From NCBI GenBank assembly GCA_965199135.1, contig OZ240685.1, positions 3,038,001 to 3,102,000 on the forward strand: 64,000 nucleotides of DNA. Direction: 5' to 3'. Positions 51,063 to 60,550 of this stretch are shown piece by piece; within the stretch, counting starts at the first letter, position 1, and each line of letters starts with the position of its first letter. Under the pieces are notes generated by a model that saw only the letters and a program-made list of their open reading frames with translations, did not search any database and was not told the DNA's origin. The DNA comes from EB88 sp965199135. Its GTDB lineage: Bacteria > Acidobacteriota > Terriglobia > Terriglobales > Acidobacteriaceae. The translations under genes were made by a program, and so were the position numbers.

Positions 51063-52184
51063 CTAGGGGCTGGAGCTCTTCGGCGGCGCAGGAGGCGTGG
51101 GAGGAAACTGGACCGGCTGCATGGAAGGCTGGCTGCTCTTATCCGCGGGCAGCGTCTCACCAGGCTTCCGCAAGGTGGGCGGTGCTCCGGGGGCGGTTTC
51201 CTGGGCAGCTCTGTCGGCGGCGGTCTGGTCGCCTTCCTTGATCTCGCGCTCGCCTCGCCCGATCCCGGACTGCGTCTGCCAGTAGTCTCCCAGTTCATTG
51301 CTGGCCCGCACAATGGGGCTCGTGCCGACAGCCGCATCCTCGATCCGGGTGACTCTGTTGTGCTGGAGGCGCACAAACTGCGTCTTCTCGGGCGGCGTGC
51401 CATAGATCCACTCCTCGAACAGGTGGCCGCCGTCCTCTTCGCGGACCTTCTGCGCGGGCGAACCAACCGCATGCAGGACCATGTCGCGATCCATCCCGAC
51501 CAGCACGCGGTGGTCCAGGATCGCCTTTTTCAGAAAGGGCGGCAGCGTCTCGGCATATGCCTCGGCCGGGCTCCGCTCCCCGAAGCCAACGATCGGCGCA
51601 ACCAGCGCCTTCACTTCATCGCCCGTGACATTTGGGACGCCGCCCGGAAAGAACAGCGTCAACCGGGAACCCAGGGCCTGTTCGCCGTGGTCCTGGACCA
51701 CCGGGGAGATCCCTCCGACGCCGACCTGCATGTGGCGCAGGTACTTATGCGGCAGGTCCGGGCCGCCATTGAATTCGAGGATCAGCTTGTCTTTCTTGAA
51801 CGTGATCTTGGTGACCATCACCTTGTCGCCCGGATGCGAGGAGATCCCCTTCTGGTTGAGTTCCTCCACATACTCGGCACCCGAGGGCGTCATCGTCCCG
51901 TTTGCCACCAGAGAGAGCCCCTTACTCGCAAGCGGCAGGGGGCGCATGGCGTACCCCTGCTCGGACGCCAGTGTTCGCTCGAGACCCTCCAGTGTGAATG
52001 GACCGGCATGCATCTTCGGGAGCTCGACGTGCGTCGGCTGAAACTGGAGGAAGCGTCCCTCGATCTGCTCCGTGCTTACGGTAAACACCTGGGCACTCCC
52101 TCGCGGAAGAACGGCGAGGCAGGATCCAGCAGCAACAACAGCAATGAGAACGCGGGAAAGGCAGAAGTGTAGTGCCGGAGGCAT
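51063..52184 (-). CDS. Secreted hypothetical protein with BamE/SmpA-like C-terminal segment
   Basis: The 373-residue protein has a signal peptide (residues 1-31, ending GSA before QVF) and GGAGG 6 nt before the start. The middle (about 115-190) carries acidic and Gly-rich stretches (FNGGPDLPHKYLRHM). The region around 225-275 reads KKAILDHRVLVGMDRDMVLHAVGSPAQKVRE then FEEWIYG, resembling the outer-membrane SmpA/BamE repeat. The C-terminal 70 residues are Pro/Ala-rich and probably disordered. No firm family call. Confidence 0.7.
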   Translation of the reverse strand: MPPALHFCLSRVLIAVVAAGSCLAVLPRGSAQVFTVSTEQIEGRFLQFQPTHVELPKMHAGPFTLEGLERTLASEQGYAMRPLPLASKGLSLVANGTMTPSGAEYVEELNQKGISSHPGDKVMVTKITFKKDKLILEFNGGPDLPHKYLRHMQVGVGGISPVVQDHGEQALGSRLTLFFPGGVPNVTGDEVKALVAPIVGFGERSPAEAYAETLPPFLKKAILDHRVLVGMDRDMVLHAVGSPAQKVREEDGGHLFEEWIYGTPPEKTQFVRLQHNRVTRIEDAAVGTSPIVRASNELGDYWQTQSGIGRGEREIKEGDQTAADRAAQETAPGAPPTLRKPGETLPADKSSQPSMQPVQFPPTPPAPPKSSSP

Positions 52185-52309
52185 AGCGCCCTCCTCGGGC
52201 TGACGACATCAGCATGCACCCGTTCACTTCTCCGGTGCAAGGGGAAGCCTCACAATCGTAGTCACGGAAGCGAAAGCCCTGGTCTTGGAAAGCCTGCGGG
52301 CAGAAGGGG

Positions 52310-53311
52310 TTACTTCGGGAGGCCGTCCGGCGGGTCGGAGTCCCCGCCTGCCCGCGGAGAGAGCGGCGCCGGGTGCGACGCCGGAAGGATTTGCACCAGC
52401 CGCGGCGCTTCCGGCACCGCGGCTGCCGGGCCCATCGCAGCGTCATGCTGCCGCTTCGACGCGCCGTCGAGATCAACAGCCAGCCCCGCGCCAACGATCT
52501 CAGGCGTCGCCCACTGGTACTTGAGCTCTCGTGTAACCCGGTACAGAATCACCAGCAGGACGAGCAACACGGCGAACGCCATTGCCGAACCCTCGGGCCC
52601 ATCCCCGCCGCCGGTCAGCCACGCAGGTCCGCTGCTGTAGGTCGAGACCACCGGTGCGAAATCCGTCAGGCCGCCGACCGGCAGGCCGAACAGGACCGCC
52701 ATCGTCGCCGTCCAGGCGAAATGAAGGCCCCAACTCACCCAGATTGCCCGGGTGCGCAGGTAGGCCATCGCCAGAACAACGCCAAGCAGCATGGTTGCGA
52801 CGACGGAACCGGAGCTGCTTGCACCGAAAGAGATGCGTCCCAGCGTGAACAGGAGTGACATCAGCAGCGTGGCAAATGTTGGACCGATCGCGTCGATCAG
52901 CCGTTGAAAGGGGTACCCGCGGAAGAGCAGTTCGTCTGCAAGGGCTGCAGCAAGAAGCGTAAGGAGATCGATCGCGAGCGCTGTGATGACGCTGGCAGAG
53001 TGCGACCGCAACGAGACCACAAGGCCACCGAGGAGCGCCACCGGCAGAACACACGCGACTACGGCGCCCCAGCCGAGCGCCGCGCCCAGGCCCCACTCCG
53101 CGGCGACACCAGGCCGGCGCGGCAGACCGATCGCCTCGAGTGCAGGGGTGTTCCGCTCGGCCACGGCGGCCATCGCAGCGAAGCCGCCCAGAAGCAACAG
53201 AACATAGAAGAGACGCGCCGCAAAGGGATACACCGGGCCACTGGCGACAACCATGGCGAAGCGGGCGGAAAGCTGCTGCGCAAACACCGCGTAGAAGCCG
53301 GGCCAGCACAA
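52310..53311 (-). CDS. CPBP-family intramembrane metalloprotease (possible frameshift near start)
   Basis: The readable frame gives 333 residues with about eight membrane segments. The CPBP motif 1 LADELLFRGYPFQRLI lies near 125, and motif 2 GLHFAWTATMAV near 195. This is the Rce1/CAAX-like glutamyl-type protease group, often linked to maturation or bacteriocin resistance. Its start (TTG at 53311) looks artificial: the upstream frame from GTG 53399 encodes MADWRELHQAQLRAERKERN and leads into it if one base is lost in the GGG at 53300-53302. Then the gene would start 11 nt after accA. The long Pro-rich C-terminal tail is also unusual. Confidence 0.75.
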   Translation of the reverse strand: MCWPGFYAVFAQQLSARFAMVVASGPVYPFAARLFYVLLLLGGFAAMAAVAERNTPALEAIGLPRRPGVAAEWGLGAALGWGAVVACVLPVALLGGLVVSLRSHSASVITALAIDLLTLLAAALADELLFRGYPFQRLIDAIGPTFATLLMSLLFTLGRISFGASSSGSVVATMLLGVVLAMAYLRTRAIWVSWGLHFAWTATMAVLFGLPVGGLTDFAPVVSTYSSGPAWLTGGGDGPEGSAMAFAVLLVLLVILYRVTRELKYQWATPEIVGAGLAVDLDGASKRQHDAAMGPAAAVPEAPRLVQILPASHPAPLSPRAGGDSDPPDGLPK

Positions 53312-53410
53312 ACCACACGAAAGACCGAAGCCGGCGAGCGTTCCGCTCTTTCCGCTCTGCGCGCAGTTGTGCCTGGTGCAGCTCTCTCCAGTCAGCCACC
53401 GAGGCGCGCC

Positions 53411-54283
53411 TCAGCCTGCATAGAACTGCGCGATGTTGCGGAACTTGGCGTAGCGTTCCTCGACGAGCTCGCTCACAGGCTTTTGCTGCAGCTCTCGCAG
53501 GTGCGTGCGCAGGCTGCTAGCGAGCAGCTGGGCTGCTTCCTCAGGCGCCGAGTGGGCGCCACCTGCCGGCTCGGGAACAATCGCATCGACGCAACCGAGC
53601 GCCTTTGCGTCGTGCGCGGTCGCCCTGAGGGCCTCGGCCGCCTGCGCCCGCTTGCCTGCGTCGCGCCACATGATCGAGGCGCAGGCCTCGGGCGAGATCA
53701 CCGAGTAGATCGACTTCTCCAGCATCAGCACGCGGTCCGAGACCGCCAGCGCGAGCGCACCGCCGGAACCACCCTCGCCGGTAATTACTGCAATCGTTGG
53801 AACCTTGAGCCGTGACATCTCGCGCAGATTGCGGGCGATGGCTTCAGCCTGCCCACGCTCTTCCGCGCCAAGGCCCGGGTTTGCACCCATCAGATCGATC
53901 AACGCGATCACCGGGCGGTGGAACTTCTCGGCCAGCTTCATCGCGCGGAGGGCCTTGCGGTATCCCTCGGGATCCGGCATGCCGAACCGGTAGGTGACTT
54001 TCTCCTTGGTGGTGCGCCCCTTGATGTTGGCGATCACCATGACCTCTTCGCCATCGAAACGCGCCATGCCGCAGCGCACGGTCGCGTCGTCTCCATAGGC
54101 GCGGTCGCCATGCATCTCGGCAAAGTCCGTAAAGATCGCGTCCGCGAAAAACAGCGGGTCAGGCCGCTGCGGGTGCCGGGCAAGCTCGGTCTTTGCCCAG
54201 CGTTCCGGCGTCACGCCTGCCGGAGCGGTTGCGTTCGGTTCCACCATCGCTGCTTTGGTCTCTCGCTGTTCTGCCGTTGCCAT
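53411..54283 (-). CDS. accA: Acetyl-CoA carboxylase carboxyltransferase subunit alpha
   Basis: From the ATG at 54283 the protein is 290 residues; earlier ATGs at 54295 and 54307 are possible. Conserved parts are ERWAKTELARHPQRPDPL, the crotonase-like core ALIDLMGANPGLGAEERGQ, ITGEGGSGGALALAVSDRVLML and SVISPEACASIMWRD. It forms the carboxyltransferase half with AccD for malonyl-CoA synthesis. A CPBP gene follows closely on the same strand. Confidence 0.94.
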   Translation of the reverse strand: MATAEQRETKAAMVEPNATAPAGVTPERWAKTELARHPQRPDPLFFADAIFTDFAEMHGDRAYGDDATVRCGMARFDGEEVMVIANIKGRTTKEKVTYRFGMPDPEGYRKALRAMKLAEKFHRPVIALIDLMGANPGLGAEERGQAEAIARNLREMSRLKVPTIAVITGEGGSGGALALAVSDRVLMLEKSIYSVISPEACASIMWRDAGKRAQAAEALRATAHDAKALGCVDAIVPEPAGGAHSAPEEAAQLLASSLRTHLRELQQKPVSELVEERYAKFRNIAQFYAG

Positions 54284-54334
54284 CGTTCCCATCATTGTAG
54301 GCGGCACGGAATCGACCGTCCACGCTTGTGCCGG

Positions 54335-57300
54335 TTAGTCCATCACCTGGACCGCGCCCCGGCCCAGAAGCGTTTCCGCCCGCTCAATAAAGGCGCGGTC
54401 TGCGGCGACCTGGAGGCCCGAAGGTTCAAGCACCACGCAGTACTCGCCACGCTGCTCCAGATTGATCATCACCCGGCCCGGACCGGGCGCTGCATCGATC
54501 ATGCCGTGAAGCTCCTCGAGCATCTTGTTGCTCGCAATATCGAGCTGCACCTTGATGCGGAGGTTCTTGGGCAGGCGGACCTTCAGGTCCTCGATCGGCT
54601 GGATCGACGAGAGACAGAGCTTGTTCGCTGCCTCTTCTTCTGCGCGCAGCGATCCGCGCACCACCACCGGTACCTCGATCTTCAGGCTTTCGGCGAGCAG
54701 CGCGTAGTCCTTGGGAAAACAGATCAGGTCGATCTTGCCCACCGTGTCTTCAAGCTGCGCCTGCGCATAGAGCTCGCCGGAGCGCTTTGACTTCGCCACC
54801 TTGAGCCCCACGATCACGCCCGCGATCTGCACCTCGCCCTCCGGCCGCTCGCCCCGGCGTGTCGGCGGAGGCGTTGGCTTCATCTCAAGCGCAGTCGCGG
54901 TGTCCACCACGCCCGGCAGGTTCCGCAGCTTGTCCGCATACTTGTCGAGCGGGTGACCTGAAACAAAGAAGCCCAGCACTTCCTTCTCTGACTGCAGCCG
55001 CTCGTTCTCGTCCCAGTCCGGCACGTTCGGCAGCGCGTCGGACGAGGCCGAGTGTGCAGGCTGATCGTCGAAGATGCCGAATAGACCATGCTGGCCGCTT
55101 GCCAGGTCGCGCTGGGCCTTCTGTGCACGCTCAATCGCCTTGTCGGCCGCGGCCACCAGCTGCGAACGCCGGCCAAAGGAATCAAGCGCCCCCGCCTTCA
55201 CCAGCGACTCAAGGACGCGCTTGTTCATCAGGCGCAGGTCCACCTGCTCGCAGAACTCCCAGTACGATCCAAAGCTCTTGCCCTTGGCCTCAAGCGTGCG
55301 GCGCGCGTCCAGGATCGAATCGATCGCGTTGCGCCCGACATTCTTGATCGCGGTCAGCCCGAAGCGGATTGCATTGCCATTCGGCGTGAAGTCTGCGTCC
55401 GACAAGCGCACATCCGGCGGCTCCACACCGATGCCAAGCTCGCGGCACTCCTTGATGTACTTGACCACGTTCTCCGGCTTCGAGATTTCCGACGTCAACA
55501 ACGCCGCCATGAACGCGACAGGGTGGTGCGTCTTGAGATAGGCCGTGTGATACGCGAGCAGCGCATACGCCGCCGAGTGCGATTTGTTGAAGCCGTACCC
55601 GGCGAACTGCTCCATCAGGTCGAAGACGCGGGTGACGATGTCCTTGGGAAATTTCTTTTCTGCTGCGCCGGTGACAAAGCGTTCGCGCTGCTTCGTCATC
55701 TCCTCGAGATTCTTCTTGCCCATCGCGCGACGCAGCAGGTCGGCTTCACCCAGGGAGTAGCCGGCGACCGCGTTCGCGATCTGCATCACCTGCTCCTGGT
55801 ACACGATGACGCCCAGTGTCTCCCGGAGGATCGACTCCATAGGCGGCAGGTCATACTCCACCTTGCGGCGCCCCCACTTGCGCTCGATGAAGTCGTCGAT
55901 CATGCCACCCTGGATCGGACCCGGGCGATACAGCGCATTGAGCGCGGTCAGGTCCTCGACAGACGTTGGCTTGTAACGCCGCAGCACGTCCCGCATGCCG
56001 CCCGACTCGAACTGGAAGACACCCGACGTCAGCGCGCGATGGAAGACCTTCTCGTAGGTCTCCTGGTCGTCAAGTGGGATCGTCTCCAGGTCGAGCACTT
56101 CGCCGGTGTTCTTCCTGATCAGCTTGAGGCAGTCGTCGATGACCGTCAGCGTGGTCAGCCCAAGAAAATCCATCTTGAGCAGTCCAAGTTTCTCGACCGC
56201 CTTCATGTCGTAGGCAGTCACGATTTCGTCGTTCTTCGAGCGGGACAACGGTACCAGGTCGGTCAGCGGACGCGGCGCGATGACCACACCGGCGGCATGC
56301 ACGCCTGCTCCACGCACCAGGCCCTCAAGCTTCAGCGCGGTGTCGATCACCTCGCGCGCCTGCGGGTCCTTGTCGTAGGCCTCCTGTAGCGGCGGCGAAT
56401 CCTTGAGCGCCTGTGCGAGCGTGATGCCGATCGTTGCGGGAATCATCTTCGCAAGACGATCCACGTCGCCGTAGGGCAGATCGAGTGCGCGTCCCACGTC
56501 CTTCACCGCAGCCTTCGCGGCCATGGTGTTGAAGGTGATGATCTGTGCTACCTGCTCGCGGCCATACTTGCGCGTGACGTAGTCAATCACCTCACCGCGG
56601 CGGTTCATGTCGAAATCGATGTCGATATCCGGCATGGAGACACGCTCCGGATTCAGAAAGCGCTCGAACAGCAGTGCATTCTGGAGCGGGTCGATATTCG
56701 TGATCTCCATGACGTACGCGACGAGCGAGCCTGCAGCAGAGCCACGGCCCGGCCCAACCGGAATCCCCTGCTCGCGCGCATAGCGGATAAAGTCCCAGAC
56801 GATCAGAAAGTAGCCTGGGAATTTCATCGCCTTGATGCACTCGATCTCGCGCTCAAGCCGTGCGTGGTAGTCGCCGATCGGCGAGCGCAAAAGTCCCTTG
56901 TCCTGCAGGTGCTTCACGGCGGTATCCAGCCGTTTGCGAAAGCCTTCGCGGCACACCTGCTCGAAGTAAGAGTCAATCGTGTGTCCCGCTGGAACCGCAA
57001 ACTCCGGAAAGGGATTCTCCACCTTGTTCAGCTTGAGGTTGCAGCGCTCCGCGAACTGCATGGTGCGGCTGACCACCTGGGGCGCATGCGAAAACACGCG
57101 CTCCATCTCGTCCGCGGTCTTCACATAGAACTGGTCGGAGTCAAACTTGAAGCGCTTCGGGTCATGGATCGATCCGGCGGTCTGCACACACAACAGCACC
57201 TCATGCGCATGGTGATCGTCCTCGCACAGGTAGTGGCTGTCGTTGGTCGCGACCAGCGGGATATCCAGCTCCTTCTCGAGCCGAAACAGATCCGCATGAA

Positions 57301-57853
57301 TCTTCTTCTCAAGTTCAAGGCCCTGGTCCTGGATCTCGAGGAAGAAGTTGCCGCGCCCGAAAATGTCCTGGTACTGCGAGGCGGTGCGCCTGGCGCCCTC
57401 GTAGTTGTCCTTCATCAGGTGCTGCGACAACTCACCCGCAAGGCAGCCTGAGAAGCCCACCAGCCCCGACGCATGCTCGGCGAGATACTTCTTCGAGATC
57501 CGCGGCTTGCGATAGAAGCCGTGCAGCGACGCCTCGCTCGTGATGCGCACGAGGTTGCGGTAGCCTTCCTCGTTCTCTGCAAGCACCAGCAGGTGGTTGT
57601 AGTCATCCCCCTGGGGGTCTGCGCGGTGATCTTCCTTCTGGCATACATACAGCTCGCAGCCGAGGATCGCCTTGACGCCCTGCTTTTTCGCGGCTTCAAA
57701 GAAGTGCACTGCGCCGTAGATATTTCCATGATCGGTGATCGCAACCGCGGTCTGCCCGATGTCCTGGACACGCTTGACCAGCTTGTCGATATCGCAAGCG
57801 CCGTCGAGCAACGAGAAATCGGTATGGAGATGCAGGTGTGTGAACTCAGCCAT
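54335..57853 (-). CDS. dnaE: DNA polymerase III subunit alpha
   Basis: The 1172-residue protein is of normal DnaE length. An N-terminal PHP domain (FTHLHLHTDFSLLDGACD) is followed by palm catalytic aspartates in PDIDIDFDMNRRGE, the fingers (YQEQVMQIANAVAGY) and GFNKSHSAAYALLAYHTAY. A C-terminal tandem of helix-hairpin-helix and OB-fold lies at about 955-1085 (GEVQIAGVIVGLKVAKSKRSGELY). It replicates the chromosome. An unambiguous single-copy core gene. Confidence 0.97.
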   Translation of the reverse strand: MAEFTHLHLHTDFSLLDGACDIDKLVKRVQDIGQTAVAITDHGNIYGAVHFFEAAKKQGVKAILGCELYVCQKEDHRADPQGDDYNHLLVLAENEEGYRNLVRITSEASLHGFYRKPRISKKYLAEHASGLVGFSGCLAGELSQHLMKDNYEGARRTASQYQDIFGRGNFFLEIQDQGLELEKKIHADLFRLEKELDIPLVATNDSHYLCEDDHHAHEVLLCVQTAGSIHDPKRFKFDSDQFYVKTADEMERVFSHAPQVVSRTMQFAERCNLKLNKVENPFPEFAVPAGHTIDSYFEQVCREGFRKRLDTAVKHLQDKGLLRSPIGDYHARLEREIECIKAMKFPGYFLIVWDFIRYAREQGIPVGPGRGSAAGSLVAYVMEITNIDPLQNALLFERFLNPERVSMPDIDIDFDMNRRGEVIDYVTRKYGREQVAQIITFNTMAAKAAVKDVGRALDLPYGDVDRLAKMIPATIGITLAQALKDSPPLQEAYDKDPQAREVIDTALKLEGLVRGAGVHAAGVVIAPRPLTDLVPLSRSKNDEIVTAYDMKAVEKLGLLKMDFLGLTTLTVIDDCLKLIRKNTGEVLDLETIPLDDQETYEKVFHRALTSGVFQFESGGMRDVLRRYKPTSVEDLTALNALYRPGPIQGGMIDDFIERKWGRRKVEYDLPPMESILRETLGVIVYQEQVMQIANAVAGYSLGEADLLRRAMGKKNLEEMTKQRERFVTGAAEKKFPKDIVTRVFDLMEQFAGYGFNKSHSAAYALLAYHTAYLKTHHPVAFMAALLTSEISKPENVVKYIKECRELGIGVEPPDVRLSDADFTPNGNAIRFGLTAIKNVGRNAIDSILDARRTLEAKGKSFGSYWEFCEQVDLRLMNKRVLESLVKAGALDSFGRRSQLVAAADKAIERAQKAQRDLASGQHGLFGIFDDQPAHSASSDALPNVPDWDENERLQSEKEVLGFFVSGHPLDKYADKLRNLPGVVDTATALEMKPTPPPTRRGERPEGEVQIAGVIVGLKVAKSKRSGELYAQAQLEDTVGKIDLICFPKDYALLAESLKIEVPVVVRGSLRAEEEAANKLCLSSIQPIEDLKVRLPKNLRIKVQLDIASNKMLEELHGMIDAAPGPGRVMINLEQRGEYCVVLEPSGLQVAADRAFIERAETLLGRGAVQVMD

Positions 57854-58001
57854 GGGGACTTTCCTATTTTAGTCCGCCTGGTCGAGCAGGCCACAGGCGC
57901 GCCGGGGCCTGAGGAACACTCCCCCTGCCTGAGGAAAACAGGGGACCAAACCACCTGCGCGGCTCACGGCCACTTCGTGACAGGTGTTGTGTTGCTTCGT
58001 G
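57854..58001. other. Intergenic region upstream of dnaE
   Basis: 148 nt with a short run CTGCCTGAGGAAAACAGGG but no gene. I cannot assign a promoter. Confidence 0.4.
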
Positions 58002-59153
58002 TCAGGCTCTTGCGGAATGCGCGATGCTCGCCACAAGCGCGCGCGCGCATTGCTCCAGCTGCGAGCGGGTGGTCAGGATGTCGGGGCAGAGGCGCACACG
58101 CCCCTCGCGCGCATCCACGATGATTCCCTGCTCGTTGAGAGACGCAACGATGGCCGCTGCGTCTGGATGCGCAACCGTCAGGAAAGCACCATGCTGCTCG
58201 TCGGCTCCTTCGCTCGCGATGCCTGCTTCTGTGAGCAGGTCCTTCAAAAGACCGAGTTGTGCAAGCGAGTAGGCGCGCAGCCGCTTCACACCGACCGCAG
58301 CGGTCAGTGCCAGCCCCGCGCGTGCCTGGTAGTAGGTAAACACCGGGGGCGTTCCCTCGAGCCAGCCATTGCCGCCCGGCCTCAGGCCCGGCTCTCCCCT
58401 GGACGAAGGCTCTGCTCCAAACCAGCCTGTGTCGAGCGGGCGCACCTTCGCTGCCACAAGCGGAGACAGTGCGAGAAAAGCGACGCCGGGCCCACCGCGT
58501 AGATATTTGTAACAGCCGCCAATCAGGTAGTCGCAACCGAGAGAGCTGTAGTCGAAGGGCAACACACCCAGCGCGTGGTAGCAGTCAACCAGCAGCCTCG
58601 CTCCATGGCGCGTACAAGTGGCGGCAAGCTCCTCCAGGCCGGAGTAGACCCTGCCACTCGCAAAGAACACATGGGACACCACCACCAGCGCGAGCTCAGG
58701 CTCGACCGCCGCACACAGGGCGCTCTGTTCAACCACCTCCAGCTGGATGCGCCCGAGTGCCGCATACTGCCCGAGCACCACCGAGACCGACGCGAACTCC
58801 CCGCGCGTCGTCAGCACGCGCGCGCCCTGGGGCAGCGTGTTCAGCGCCGAACGCAACGCATGCCCGGCCGAGACCCTGGGGACTACCAGGTCGGCCCGCG
58901 AAATACCGAGCAGCTGCGCCAGCACGGCCCGGTAGCGTTGCTCCTCGGCCAGCCATGGCGCCCACGCGTCGCGCATCGCATCAGCCCACAACGCCGTGCC
59001 CTCAGCGACATCCGTCTGCATCTGGTCGAGCGGACGGCCCAGCGAGTGATTGGCAAGATACATCCGTTCGCCGGCAAGCACACGGCTGAAGAGTGGCCGG
59101 ACATGTTGCTGCAGCGCCGCTTCGGTGAGTGGACCGCTTCCCAGCCCATCCAC
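58002..59153 (-). CDS. Class V (kynureninase/IscS-like) aminotransferase
   Basis: From the GTG at 59153 it is 383 residues. The PLP-binding part reads GCDYLIGGCYKYLRGGPGVAFLAL, where the Lys of CYKYL is the Schiff-base residue, and LLVDCYHALG is the Asp that pairs with the pyridine nitrogen. It then has HVFFASGRVYSGLEEL. The frame is open far upstream, but that part runs antiparallel through the antiporter gene. The domain resembles kynureninase-like aminotransferases; the substrate is unknown. It begins 23 nt after the antiporter stop. Confidence 0.85.
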   Translation of the reverse strand: MDGLGSGPLTEAALQQHVRPLFSRVLAGERMYLANHSLGRPLDQMQTDVAEGTALWADAMRDAWAPWLAEEQRYRAVLAQLLGISRADLVVPRVSAGHALRSALNTLPQGARVLTTRGEFASVSVVLGQYAALGRIQLEVVEQSALCAAVEPELALVVVSHVFFASGRVYSGLEELAATCTRHGARLLVDCYHALGVLPFDYSSLGCDYLIGGCYKYLRGGPGVAFLALSPLVAAKVRPLDTGWFGAEPSSRGEPGLRPGGNGWLEGTPPVFTYYQARAGLALTAAVGVKRLRAYSLAQLGLLKDLLTEAGIASEGADEQHGAFLTVAHPDAAAIVASLNEQGIIVDAREGRVRLCPDILTTRSQLEQCARALVASIAHSARA

Positions 59154-59176
59154 GGCCCCCGGGATCGATGCGGTAC

Positions 59177-60463
59177 TCAGCGCACGCCCTCTGCAAGCGC
59201 GTTCGACCCGGGAAGCGTTCGTGACTCCAGGCGGTGTGCCAGCTTGCCGATCGTGAGCCCCTGCACCACGATCGCGAATACCACGACCACGTAGGTGATG
59301 GTCAGCATCAGTCCCCGCTCCGGCAGGCTGGGCAGCGACAAGGCCAGCGCCACGCTGAGAGCCCCGCGCATGCCACCCCAGGTCATCAGCGTCAGCGTCG
59401 CCCCCAGTCGCTTGCACATGCCCATCTTGGGCAGGAATACCAGCGCCACACTGAGGTATCGAGACACGAGCACGAGCGGCACCGCGCACAGCCCCGCAAC
59501 CAGGAATGGCACATGCAGCGGGATCACCACCAGCTCCAACCCGAGCAGCAGAAAGAGCACGGCGTTCATGATGCCGTCGGCCAGGTCCCAGAACTTGTCG
59601 ACATAATCCTGCGCACGCTCGGAGAAGACCGCGGTGCGCAGCCTGCCACCCAGTACCAGGCCTGAGACCACCGCCTCAAGCGGCGCCGACACGCCGATCG
59701 CATCGGCCAGGGCATACCCACCCATGGCAAGCGCCAGCGTGAGGAGGATCTCTGTCCGGTAGGCCTCCGTCAGACGCAGCATCGCCGCGGCGACCAGGCC
59801 CAGCAGCAGCCCCAGCACGATGCCGCCACCAGCCTGCCGCAGCAGCAGCAATCCAAACCTCCCAAAGCCCGGCAGGTGCCCGCCCTGGGTCGTCTCGAGC
59901 AGCGTGATGAACAGCACCGCACCGACAGCATCGTTGAACAGCGCCTCGCCCGAAAGCTGCGACTCGGTCGCCTTGGAAACGCCGGCCCGGCGAAGGATCG
60001 CGAGCGCCGCCACGGGGTCGGTCGGCGACAGGATCGCTCCCAGCAGCAGCGCGCTGCCGAGCGACAGCGGAAGACCAAGCGCAGGCATCAGCAGCCGGCA
60101 CAGCAGCGCCACCAGGATCATCGAAGCCACGGTGCTCACGACCGAGAGCGCAAGAACGGTGCCCTGCTGCTTGCGCAGGTTCACCACATCCAGCTGGATG
60201 GAACCGGCGAACAGCAGAAACGCGAGCATGCCGTGCAGCACCAGGCGGTTGAAGTCGATACCAGCCACCAGCGCGATGATGCGCCCCGGGTGCACCGTCG
60301 AGTCCACGCCGGCGATCTTGCCGGCCAGCAGCAGCACGCTCGCCAGCAGCAGCGCCAGCAGCGTCATACCGATCGCCGGGGGCACGCGCACCAGGCGGTG
60401 GTTCGCAAACGAAAGCAGCGCCGCGATCGTGATGAAGATGGAGGCCACGTCAAAGGCACTCAT
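59177..60463 (-). CDS. CPA1-family sodium/proton antiporter
   Basis: From the ATG at 60463 it is 428 residues with about 12 membrane segments. GSALLLGAILSPTDPVAALAI contains the conserved PTDPVA loop, and SGEALFNDAVGAVLFI holds the NhaP/NHE-type ion-binding FNDA acid. WGGMRGALSVALALSLP is the third CPA1 signature. It is an inner-membrane Na+(K+)/H+ exchanger for pH or salt control. Divergent from the SGNH hydrolase by 87 nt. Confidence 0.94.
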   Translation of the reverse strand: MSAFDVASIFITIAALLSFANHRLVRVPPAIGMTLLALLLASVLLLAGKIAGVDSTVHPGRIIALVAGIDFNRLVLHGMLAFLLFAGSIQLDVVNLRKQQGTVLALSVVSTVASMILVALLCRLLMPALGLPLSLGSALLLGAILSPTDPVAALAILRRAGVSKATESQLSGEALFNDAVGAVLFITLLETTQGGHLPGFGRFGLLLLRQAGGGIVLGLLLGLVAAAMLRLTEAYRTEILLTLALAMGGYALADAIGVSAPLEAVVSGLVLGGRLRTAVFSERAQDYVDKFWDLADGIMNAVLFLLLGLELVVIPLHVPFLVAGLCAVPLVLVSRYLSVALVFLPKMGMCKRLGATLTLMTWGGMRGALSVALALSLPSLPERGLMLTITYVVVVFAIVVQGLTIGKLAHRLESRTLPGSNALAEGVR

Positions 60464-60550
60464 GAGCTCATTCTTACCAGAAGAGCTGAGTGGCGCCGCA
60501 ATTTGTCCTCCGGCATTGCCGACCAACGAGCGGGATGGTAGCGTCGCCCC

